Part shown: in pieces, positions 1-5,016 of the stretch
Position numbering within the stretch: position 1 is the first letter of the stretch
Layout of the letters: each line of letters begins with the position of its first letter
NCBI GenBank assembly: GCA_019237175.1
Contig: JAFAHP010000585.1
Coordinates: 1-5,016, forward strand
Direction: 5' to 3'
Source: Alphaproteobacteria bacterium
GTDB lineage: Bacteria; Pseudomonadota; Alphaproteobacteria; ATCC43930; CGMCC-115725
DNA: 5,016 nucleotides
Translations under genes and position numbers: made by a program
The notes under the pieces: model-generated
The model's input: only the letters and a program-made list of their open reading frames with translations
Told to the model about the DNA's origin: nothing
Database searches by the model: none

Positions 1-3
1 CAT

Positions 4-732
4 TTGCCGGTGCGGGCGAGGACAAGCCGCCGCGCACTCTTAGCTTCGACCGCGATATTGCTCGTCGCGCGATCCGCGGTCGCGCGGAACCTGGCGGGCG
101 GGACAGGCATGCCGTGGCGGCCGTTTGCTGGCGATCCGCCCCAGCCGTTCAAGCCGGGCCCGTGGGAGTTTTTTACGCCGGAGGAAGGGGCGGCGGTCGA
201 GGCGCTGGTTGATCGGCTGATCCCTCCCGATCCGGAAACGCCGGGCGGCAAGGACTGCGGCTGCGCGGTCTTTATCGACCGCCAGCTGGCCGGCGATTAC
301 GGCAACCGGAGCGGTCTTTACATGAGTCCCCCTTTCGCACAGGGCACACCCGAGCAGGGTCTGCAGTCTCCGGTGACGCCGGCGCAGCTCTACCGGCGCA
401 TGCTGCCGGCGCTCGATGCATATTGCCACGCCACTTATGCCGGCAAGACCTTTGCGCAGCTTCCGGCCAATCTGCAGGACCAGATCATCAGCGGGATGGA
501 AAACGGTTCGCTGCAACTCCAGGGACAAAGCGCGATACCTTTTTTCGAGACATTATTGGAGGATACCCGCTACGGCTTCTTCGCTGACCCGATCTATGGC
601 GGCAACCGCGACATGGCGGCGTGGAAGATGATCGGCTTCCCGGGCGCGCGCTACGATTATCGCGACTGGGTCGAGCGCTATAACGAGCGCTACCCGCATC
701 CACCGATCAGCATTGCCGGGCGCAATGCGTAA
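4..732 (+). CDS. Gluconate 2-dehydrogenase subunit 3-like (gamma) protein, Tat-exported; 5' end uncertain
   Basis: Small subunit of a periplasmic flavin dehydrogenase complex; in this family it acts as chaperone and Tat escort for the catalytic subunit. With TTG at 4 as residue 1, an S-R-R-A-L-L twin-arginine motif lies at residues 8-13, followed by a hydrophobic stretch and an A-V-A-type cleavage site near residue 27. The mature part has the family hallmarks: an F-F-T-P-E-E start of the conserved helix (about 56-61), V-D-R-L-I-P-P, two close cysteines (C85 and C87), F-I-D-R-Q-L-A-G, and a C-terminal block at about 190-217 containing G-F-F-A-D-P, Y-G-G-N and I-G-F-P-G. The length of about 240 residues suits the family. 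The frame is open to the window edge, so the start may be TTG 4, GTG 10 or further upstream; no ribosome binding site can be seen. The catalytic subunit gene begins 43 bases downstream, the usual gene order. The family assignment is firm; the start is not. Confidence 0.88.
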   Translation: MPVRARTSRRALLASTAILLVARSAVARNLAGGTGMPWRPFAGDPPQPFKPGPWEFFTPEEGAAVEALVDRLIPPDPETPGGKDCGCAVFIDRQLAGDYGNRSGLYMSPPFAQGTPEQGLQSPVTPAQLYRRMLPALDAYCHATYAGKTFAQLPANLQDQIISGMENGSLQLQGQSAIPFFETLLEDTRYGFFADPIYGGNRDMAAWKMIGFPGARYDYRDWVERYNERYPHPPISIAGRNA

Positions 733-763
733 TCCGATGGCAACCCCGAGTACGGCTGCGAAC

Positions 764-769
764 GAGGAG
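764..769 (+). promoter_or_regulatory. Ribosome binding site of the GMC dehydrogenase gene
   Basis: GAGGAG lies six bases before the ATG at 776. It is the only good Shine-Dalgarno match in the 43-base gap and fixes that start. Confidence 0.75.
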
Positions 770-775
770 TAGACG

Positions 776-2542
776 ATGGCGACAAAATTGCCGGCGACCG
801 ACGTCGTTGTCATCGGCCTGGGCTGGACCGGCTCGATCGTCGCCGAATCGATGACCGCCGCAGGTCTAAATGTGGTCGCGATTGAGCGCGGCCCGTGGCG
901 CGATACCGCGACCGATTTTCCCCCCAGTTATTCGCCGGACGAGCTGCGCTATGCCGTGCGACTTGACCTGTTTGTGCGCACGGCGCAGACGACACTGACC
1001 TTCCGCAACAACCCGCGGCAGACGGCATTGCCGGTGCGCGAGTGGGGTGCCTTTCTGCTGCCCAATGGCGTGGGCGGCGCGGGAGTTCACTGGAACGCCG
1101 AGACCTGGCGCTTCCTGCCAAGCGATTTCGTCCTTAAAACTCAGCTGACTCAGCGCTATGGCGCGAAATTCCTGCCCCCTGATATGACGATCCAGGATTA
1201 CGGGGTCACTTACGACGAGCTCGAGCCGTACTACGATAAGTTCGAATATCTGTGCGGGACTTCGGGAACGGCTGGGAATCTGAGGGGACAGAAGCAGCCG
1301 TTCGGCAACCCCTTCGAGGGGCCGCGGTCACGCCCCTATCCGACACCGGCCCAGAAGCAGCCCTATGGGCCGGTGCTATGGGCCGAGGCGGCGAAAGAGA
1401 TGGGCTACAGCCCGTTCCCGCAACCCTCGGGCAACCTGTCGCAGGGCTACACTAACCCTCTTGGCGTGACTCTCGGCCCGTGCACGTTTTGCGGATTTTG
1501 CGAGCGGTTCGGCTGCGGCAATTATTCGAAGGCAAGCCCGCAGATAACGATCCTGCCGGTGCTGATGCGACGAGCGAATTTCGAGGCGCGCACCGAATGC
1601 GAGGTGACAAAGATCAATCTCGACAATACCGGGAAGCGCGCGACCGGTGTCACCTATACCGACAGCCAGGGCCGCGAGTGGGAGCAGCCGGCAGAGATCG
1701 TCTTTCTCTGCGCCTTCCAGATGTTCAATGTACAGCTACTGCTGCTGTCGGGCATTGGCCAGCCTTATGATGTGAACACCGGAGAGGGCGTGATCGGCCG
1801 GAACTTCTCCTACCAGGTTACGTCAAGCGCCCAGGCGTTTTTCGATAACAAGATCTTCAATACTTTTATCGCCAGCGGCTCGATTGGCATGTGTATCGAT
1901 GAGTTCAATGGCGACAATTTTGATCATGCCCCATATGGCTTTGTTGGTGGCGGCTACATCGGCATGGTGCAGACGAACGCCCGCCCGATCGAAACCACGC
2001 CGGTGCCGCCGGGCACGCCCAAATGGGGTGCTGCATGGAAAAAGGCGGTCAGGGACAATTATCTCAGCACAATCCTGCCGGCAACACACGGCAGTTGCTA
2101 CAGCTATCGCGACTGCTACCTCGATCTCGACCCGACCTACAAGGACCGCTTTGGCCGCCCGCTGATGCGGCTGACCTTCGATTTCCACGAAAACGAACTG
2201 AAGATGTCGCAATTCCTGACCGACCGGCTTGCGGAAATCGTGCAAAAGATGGGGCCGCGCCAGATCGTCAAGCTGCCGCGCACCGGTCATTGCAGCATCG
2301 TACCGTACCAGACGACACATACCTGCGGGGGTGCCATCATGGGCATCGACCCGAAGACCAGTGCCTTGAACCGCTATCTGCAGAGCTGGGACGTTCACAA
2401 TCTATTTGTGACCGGCGCCACCAATTTTCCGCAGAACGCCGGCTACAATCCGACCGATACGGTCGCGGCGTTGACTTACTGGATGCTGGATGCGGTCCAC
2501 AAGCAATACCTGAAAAACCCTGGGCCATTGGTGCACGCGTGA
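776..2542 (+). CDS. GMC-family FAD dehydrogenase, catalytic (alpha) subunit with Fe-S cysteine cluster
   Basis: Catalytic flavoprotein of a gluconate 2-dehydrogenase / FAD-glucose dehydrogenase-like complex, oxidising a sugar, sugar acid or polyol in the periplasm. The 588 residues match the family length. Visible motifs: Rossmann G-L-G-W-T-G at 14-19 with the acidic ribose-binding E37; the FAD-contact block G-V-G-G-A-G-V-H-W-N at 98-107; a cysteine loop C236-x2-C239-x2-C242-x4-C247; and the C-terminal GMC active site with H515 (in T-T-H-T-C-G-G) and N558 (in G-Y-N-P-T-D-T). In characterised FAD-glucose dehydrogenases a comparable cysteine loop binds a 3Fe-4S cluster relaying electrons from FAD to the cytochrome subunit; the same role is inferred here. 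There is no signal peptide, consistent with export alongside the Tat-bearing gamma subunit encoded just upstream. The start is supported by GAGGAG at 764-769. Substrate is unknown: gluconate, glucose, fructose, sorbitol and other polyol dehydrogenases share this architecture. Confidence 0.95.
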   Translation: MATKLPATDVVVIGLGWTGSIVAESMTAAGLNVVAIERGPWRDTATDFPPSYSPDELRYAVRLDLFVRTAQTTLTFRNNPRQTALPVREWGAFLLPNGVGGAGVHWNAETWRFLPSDFVLKTQLTQRYGAKFLPPDMTIQDYGVTYDELEPYYDKFEYLCGTSGTAGNLRGQKQPFGNPFEGPRSRPYPTPAQKQPYGPVLWAEAAKEMGYSPFPQPSGNLSQGYTNPLGVTLGPCTFCGFCERFGCGNYSKASPQITILPVLMRRANFEARTECEVTKINLDNTGKRATGVTYTDSQGREWEQPAEIVFLCAFQMFNVQLLLLSGIGQPYDVNTGEGVIGRNFSYQVTSSAQAFFDNKIFNTFIASGSIGMCIDEFNGDNFDHAPYGFVGGGYIGMVQTNARPIETTPVPPGTPKWGAAWKKAVRDNYLSTILPATHGSCYSYRDCYLDLDPTYKDRFGRPLMRLTFDFHENELKMSQFLTDRLAEIVQKMGPRQIVKLPRTGHCSIVPYQTTHTCGGAIMGIDPKTSALNRYLQSWDVHNLFVTGATNFPQNAGYNPTDTVAALTYWMLDAVHKQYLKNPGPLVHA

Positions 2543-2575
2543 GAGGGTTTGAGAAATTGGCAATGCAATCAGTGA

Positions 2576-2714
2576 CCTCGCCCCGCTTGCGGGAAGAGGT
2601 CGGAAGCCGCGCCCCGCGCGGGTTCCGGGTGAGGGGGAAGCGGGACCCGGCTGCCGCTCCATCTGCTCGCACGCGCCCCTCACCCCGACCCTCTCCCCGC
2701 AAGCGGGGCGAGGG
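2576..2714. repeat. Compound palindromic intergenic repeat of Bradyrhizobium/Rhizobiales style
   Basis: The outer arms at 2576-2603 and 2685-2713 are near-perfect inverted copies, differing by about one substitution and one indel. Each arm is itself a palindrome: in the right arm, CCCTCTCCCCGC (2689-2700) pairs with GCGGGGCGAGGG (2703-2714) with one mismatch. A second inverted pair lies inside, GGGTGAGGGG (2627-2636) against CCCCTCACCCC (2676-2686). An inner hairpin, CCGCGC/GCGCGG (2607-2612 and 2616-2621), is flanked by GGAA and TTCC. The layout and wording resemble a dispersed intergenic repeat I associate with Bradyrhizobium and relatives; this is recalled pattern knowledge, not a search. 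It sits between two subunit genes of one complex and reaches the start of the cytochrome gene. It fills most of the 173-base gap between genes; bases 2543-2575 show no other feature. Confidence 0.8.
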
Positions 2715-2715
2715 A

Positions 2716-3984
2716 GTGTTGAGCCGCTATCCGGCGGTCGAGAGATGTGCCATTCGAACCTTGCTTCTCGCCGGTGCCCTGCTGCTCTTCGGTAATGTTG
2801 GAGCGCTGGCGCGGGATCCGGACAAGCAGTCGTTCCAGGTCATCGAGCACGGCCGCTACATGGCGATAGCCGGCGATTGCACCGCCTGCCATACGGCGAA
2901 AGGTGGGCAGCCATTCGCCGGCGGCGGCGCCCTCGAAACGCCGTTCGGCACTTTGCTTGCCCCAAATATCACACCGGATCTGCCGACTGGTATCGGCAGC
3001 TGGACCGACGACCAATTTGTCAATGCCGTGCAGAACGGCGTCGGGCGCCGCAGCGACCATCTCTATCCCGCAATGCCCTATCCCTACTACACGCGAATGA
3101 CGCGCGAGGACATCATTGCGATCCGCGCCTATCTCGACACGGTCGAGCCCGTCCAAAACAAAGTGATCGCCAACCAGCTCCCGTTCCCATTCAATCAGCG
3201 CGAGGCGATGGTGGGCTGGAACCTGCTTTATTTCAAGCCGGGCGTGTTCAAATCGGATCCCGGCAAATCGGCCGAATGGAACCGCGGCGCTTATCTCGTC
3301 GAAGGTGCCGAGCATTGCGGCCTGTGCCATACGCCAAAGAATGCGATGGGCGGCGACGAAAACGACCGGGCGATGCAAGGCTCGGTGCTGCAGAACTGGT
3401 ACGCGCCAAACCTGACCGGCGACCGCCGGGTCGGCATCGGCGACTGGACGACGCAGGATATCGTCCTTTACCTAAAGACCGGGCGCAACCGCTACGACAT
3501 TGCCTCCGGTCCGATGGCGGAAGCGGTCACCAACTCCACCTCGCATCTGACCGATGCCGATCTGCGCGCGATGGCCATTTACCTGAAGGACCAGTCGGCC
3601 GGCGGCGGCGGGATGCCGCAGCCGGTCTCAATGCAGGACCCGACAATGCAGCGAGGGCAGGCGATCTACTACGACCGATGCGCCGCCTGTCATACCGTCG
3701 GAGGCGAAGGCATCGTCGGGCTCTTCCCGCGTCTTAGTGGCGCGCCTCTGGTGCAGCAGTCGCAGGCCACCAGTCTGATCCGCGTCGTGCTCGAAGGCTC
3801 GCGTGCGGTCGCCACCAATGGTGCTCCGACCGGCCCGGCGATGCCGTCCTTTGCCTGGCAGCTGTCCGATCCGGACGTCGCCGCTGTTGTCACCTATATC
3901 CGCAACAGCTGGGGCAATGCCGCGCCGCCGGTAGCCGCCTCCGATGTCGCGAATATGCGCAAGGCTCTGCTCGAACAGCCGTAG
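2716..3984 (+). CDS. Triheme cytochrome c subunit of the dehydrogenase complex
   Basis: Membrane-associated electron-transfer subunit that takes electrons from the flavin/Fe-S subunit and passes them to the quinone pool, as known for gluconate, fructose and FAD-glucose dehydrogenase cytochrome subunits. Counting from GTG 2716 (422 residues, close to the family norm), three heme c motifs are present: C-T-A-C-H at 55-59, C-G-L-C-H at 201-205 and C-A-A-C-H at 322-326. Likely axial methionines are M120 (A-M-P-Y-P-Y-Y), M267 (G-P-M-A-E-A) and M376 (A-M-P-S-F). A Sec signal peptide is clear: hydrophobic residues 16-31 and an A-L-A cleavage site after residue 32. The start is uncertain. GTG 2716 and TTG 2719 sit at the edge of the repeat, with GAGGG (2710-2714) very close. 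An in-frame ATG at 2563 would add 51 residues translated from the repeat and put the signal peptide far from the N-terminus, so I reject it. The frame stays open even further upstream, inside the GMC gene. Confidence 0.93.
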   Translation: MLSRYPAVERCAIRTLLLAGALLLFGNVGALARDPDKQSFQVIEHGRYMAIAGDCTACHTAKGGQPFAGGGALETPFGTLLAPNITPDLPTGIGSWTDDQFVNAVQNGVGRRSDHLYPAMPYPYYTRMTREDIIAIRAYLDTVEPVQNKVIANQLPFPFNQREAMVGWNLLYFKPGVFKSDPGKSAEWNRGAYLVEGAEHCGLCHTPKNAMGGDENDRAMQGSVLQNWYAPNLTGDRRVGIGDWTTQDIVLYLKTGRNRYDIASGPMAEAVTNSTSHLTDADLRAMAIYLKDQSAGGGGMPQPVSMQDPTMQRGQAIYYDRCAACHTVGGEGIVGLFPRLSGAPLVQQSQATSLIRVVLEGSRAVATNGAPTGPAMPSFAWQLSDPDVAAVVTYIRNSWGNAAPPVAASDVANMRKALLEQP

Positions 3985-4001
3985 GCGCCCTAGCCTTAAC
4001 C

Positions 4002-4006
4002 GGAGG
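4002..4006 (+). promoter_or_regulatory. Ribosome binding site of the small repeat-motif protein gene
   Basis: GGAGG lies seven bases before the ATG at 4014, in the 29-base gap after the cytochrome gene. The strong site supports this short reading frame as a real gene. Confidence 0.75.
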
Positions 4007-4013
4007 TCAGTGC

Positions 4014-4361
4014 ATGGTGAGACGCATCGCTCTGATGACAATGATGCTGGTCGTTGCGGCCGGACCCGCCCTGGCGCAAGGCGGTAACTCGCCGCCGCCT
4101 CAGGGGAAATCACCGGTGATCGGGCCGACCGGCACGATGTATGACGGCAATAACGCCGACCTGCAGCTCCCATCCGAAGCGAATGCCTGGTACGCGAACC
4201 GGTGGGCCGGTTACGAGCCGCATCCCCAATCCTCCTGGTACTTCGGCGTTGGCGATCTGTGGTACGCGGGCAGGTGGGCCGGGTATCAGCCGAGCGGGAG
4301 CGCGGCTGCCGGGGCTGCGAGGAGCCCGGCGGGTGCCAGCACTGGAGGCGGTCAACATTGA
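4014..4361 (+). CDS. Small exported protein with duplicated W-Y-A-x-R-W-A-G-Y-x-P motif, function unknown
   Basis: I do not recognise this 115-residue protein. It has a clear Sec signal: M-V-R-R, a hydrophobic core, and A-L-A cleavage after about residue 21 before Q-G-G. The mature chain starts Pro/Gly-rich, has a central aromatic region, and ends in a low-complexity Ala/Ser/Gly tail. The central region holds two copies of an 11-residue motif, W-Y-A-N-R-W-A-G-Y-E-P (residues 59-69) and W-Y-A-G-R-W-A-G-Y-Q-P (83-93), offset by 24 residues and rich in Trp and Tyr. There are no cysteines in the mature part, so no heme c site or disulfide. A strong ribosome binding site, tight spacing after the cytochrome gene and a four-base overlap with the next gene argue that it is real and co-transcribed. 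A periplasmic accessory to the dehydrogenase or a carbohydrate-contacting protein is possible, but that is speculation. Confidence 0.8.
   Translation: MVRRIALMTMMLVVAAGPALAQGGNSPPPQGKSPVIGPTGTMYDGNNADLQLPSEANAWYANRWAGYEPHPQSSWYFGVGDLWYAGRWAGYQPSGSAAAGAARSPAGASTGGGQH
4188..4292 (+). repeat. Internal duplication of a 33-base coding unit
   Basis: Two in-frame 33-base units, 4188-4220 and 4260-4292, encode 11-residue motifs differing at only two positions (N/G and E/Q). They are separated by 39 bases. The DNA differs at several further positions that leave the protein unchanged, such as CGG/AGG, GGT/GGG and TAC/TAT. This suggests an old duplication kept by selection on the protein. Confidence 0.8.
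4344..4348 (+). promoter_or_regulatory. Ribosome binding site that fixes a TTG start for the HbpS-like gene
   Basis: GGAGG lies nine bases before TTG 4358, inside the end of the preceding coding region. It decides the start: the frame is open further upstream, but the signal peptide and this site both point to TTG 4358. Confidence 0.65.
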
Positions 4362-4870
4362 GCGCCGCCAAACTCATTCCGCTCGCTGCCCTCAGTCTGC
4401 TCGCAATATCCGACGTGGTGTTTGGGCAGACAGTGCAGGTTCCGGCGCTGAGCCTTGCAGGCGCTCGGACGGTGTTGCTGGCCGCCGAACAGAAGGCACA
4501 GCAGCTAAAGGCTCCGTCTTCCCTCGCCGTAGTGGATCCCTCCGGCGACCTGATCCTGTTCGAGCAGATGCCGGGGGCGCGACCAATCGGTATCGAGCTC
4601 GCGATCGGCAAGGCGCGCTCGGCGGCGCGTTTCCAGCTTCCAACCGAGACGTTGGAGGCGGCGATCAATGCCGGAAGACCAGCGGCAATTACCGCGGACC
4701 AGACGCAGATGCAGGGCGGCGTGCCGATCCGCATCGGCGGCATCGTCGTCGGCGCCGTCGGCATCAGCGGGCTCGACAAAACCAACGATGTCGGGATCGC
4801 TGAGGCGGCCGCCGGCGCCGTAGCGATTGGGGGCTTGCCGGAAGCCACCCGGGGCGGCGCCGGGCGTTGA
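4358..4870 (+). CDS. Exported GlcG/HbpS-family (heme-binding-like) protein
   Basis: Member of the GlcG/HbpS family, small alpha/beta proteins some of which bind heme and which often lie beside redox enzymes; the exact role is generally unclear. From TTG 4358 it is 170 residues: a signal peptide (K5, hydrophobic 6-18, likely cleavage V-F-G before Q24), then the single domain from about 30 to 155. Family hallmarks seen are the helix L-S-L-A-G-A-R at 31-37, the V-V-D-P-S-G-D strand-turn near 58-64, A-I-G-K-A-R-S-A-A, G-G-V-P-I at 120-124 and I-V-V-G-A-V-G-I-S-G. The start overlaps the upstream stop (TTGA, 4358-4361), implying translational coupling to the repeat-motif protein. Possible roles are periplasmic heme handling for the triheme cytochrome or binding of a small ligand; both are inferences from context. 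The family call is strong, the TTG start moderately so. Confidence 0.88.
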   Translation: MSAAKLIPLAALSLLAISDVVFGQTVQVPALSLAGARTVLLAAEQKAQQLKAPSSLAVVDPSGDLILFEQMPGARPIGIELAIGKARSAARFQLPTETLEAAINAGRPAAITADQTQMQGGVPIRIGGIVVGAVGISGLDKTNDVGIAEAAAGAVAIGGLPEATRGGAGR

Positions 4871-4911
4871 TCCGACGCACTGCCCAATCTACGTTCTCGA
4901 AGGCTCGGGAA

Positions 4912-4976
4912 GGACCGCGGGCATCTTGCCCGCAATGCGGCCGGCCCTTCGACCGGCGCTCAGGAGGCCGCGGTCC
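4912..4976. repeat. Palindromic element downstream of the operon, possible transcript-end structure
   Basis: A perfect 9-base outer inverted pair, GGACCGCGG (4912-4920) and CCGCGGTCC (4968-4976), encloses two smaller hairpins. One is GCGGGCA/TGCCCGC (4917-4923 and 4927-4933) with a TCT loop, which shares four bases with the outer stem. The other is GCCGG/CCGGC (4940-4944 and 4953-4957). It lies 41 bases after the last stop codon. No T-run follows, so it is not a canonical intrinsic terminator. It may be a dispersed repeat that stabilises or ends the transcript. Apart from this element and a possible gene start at 4935, I see nothing in 4871-5016. Confidence 0.55.
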
Positions 4977-5016
4977 GTCCAGAATGTGCTCGCGCTGACG
5001 ATTGTCTTGGCGCCAA

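Noticed and set aside
1823..2398. Minus-strand open frame of 191 codons opposite the GMC gene
   Set aside because: It lies wholly within the conserved C-terminal half of the GMC coding region and its product has no recognisable feature.
2576..2714. Rho-independent terminator or CRISPR-like repeat between the GMC and cytochrome genes
   Set aside because: No T-run follows either arm, the arms are inverted rather than direct repeats with spacers, and the downstream gene encodes a subunit of the same complex, so an intergenic palindromic repeat explains it better.
2023..2715. Upstream part of the cytochrome frame, overlapping the GMC gene and the repeat
   Set aside because: From 2023 to 2542 it is a +1-shifted reading of the GMC gene and shows no motif; 2563-2715 is repeat-encoded. 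The signal peptide places the true start near 2716.
2680..3378. Minus-strand open frame of 232 codons opposite the first half of the cytochrome gene
   Set aside because: It is antisense to the region encoding two heme motifs and the signal peptide, with no independent support.
4202..4357. N-terminal extension of the HbpS-like protein upstream of TTG 4358
   Set aside because: The frame is open but overlaps the repeat-motif gene out of frame; the signal peptide begins right after TTG 4358, which has a GGAGG at proper spacing.
3628..4935. Long open frame of 435 codons on the minus strand opposite the cytochrome end and both accessory genes
   Set aside because: It is antisense to three well-supported genes, and its product is rich in Arg, Ser, Pro and Ala with no domain or motif. 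Long antisense frames of this sort are usual in high-GC DNA.

Overview
The window is high-GC, almost entirely coding, and reads on the + strand only. It carries one apparent operon for a membrane-associated, periplasmic flavin/iron-sulfur/cytochrome dehydrogenase of the gluconate 2-dehydrogenase / FAD-dependent glucose dehydrogenase type. A dispersed palindromic repeat of a style common in Bradyrhizobium and related Rhizobiales, together with codon usage and gene content, suggests an alphaproteobacterium of that group. No rRNA or other marker confirms this, so the assignment is an inference.

Layout: (1) 4-732, small (gamma, subunit 3) protein with a twin-arginine export signal, start at or beyond the window edge. 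(2) 776-2542, large FAD-binding GMC catalytic subunit with a four-cysteine loop expected to hold an iron-sulfur cluster. (3) 2576-2714, a compound palindromic repeat in the gap between subunit genes, running up to the start of the next gene. (4) about 2716-3984, triheme cytochrome c subunit with its own Sec signal. (5) 4014-4361, small exported protein of unknown function with a duplicated W-Y-A-x-R-W-A-G-Y-x-P motif. (6) 4358-4870, exported GlcG/HbpS-family (heme-binding-like) protein, apparently translationally coupled to the previous gene through a TTG start. (7) 4871-5016, a noncoding tail with a second palindromic element, and possibly the first codons of another gene running off the end.

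How the genes work together: family knowledge predicts that the gamma subunit carries the cofactor-loaded catalytic subunit through the Tat system. The catalytic subunit would oxidise a sugar, sugar acid or polyol at FAD and pass electrons through its Fe-S cluster to the three c-type hemes and on to the quinone pool. The last two proteins are exported accessories. The HbpS-like one may relate to heme or to the same redox process; the repeat-bearing one is unrecognised. The true substrate cannot be read from the sequence.

The core complex belongs to a known family. The less ordinary parts are the small repeat-motif protein, the repeat element that seems to supply the translation start region of the cytochrome gene, and the coupled TTG start. 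I see no CRISPR array, transposase, tRNA or rRNA here.
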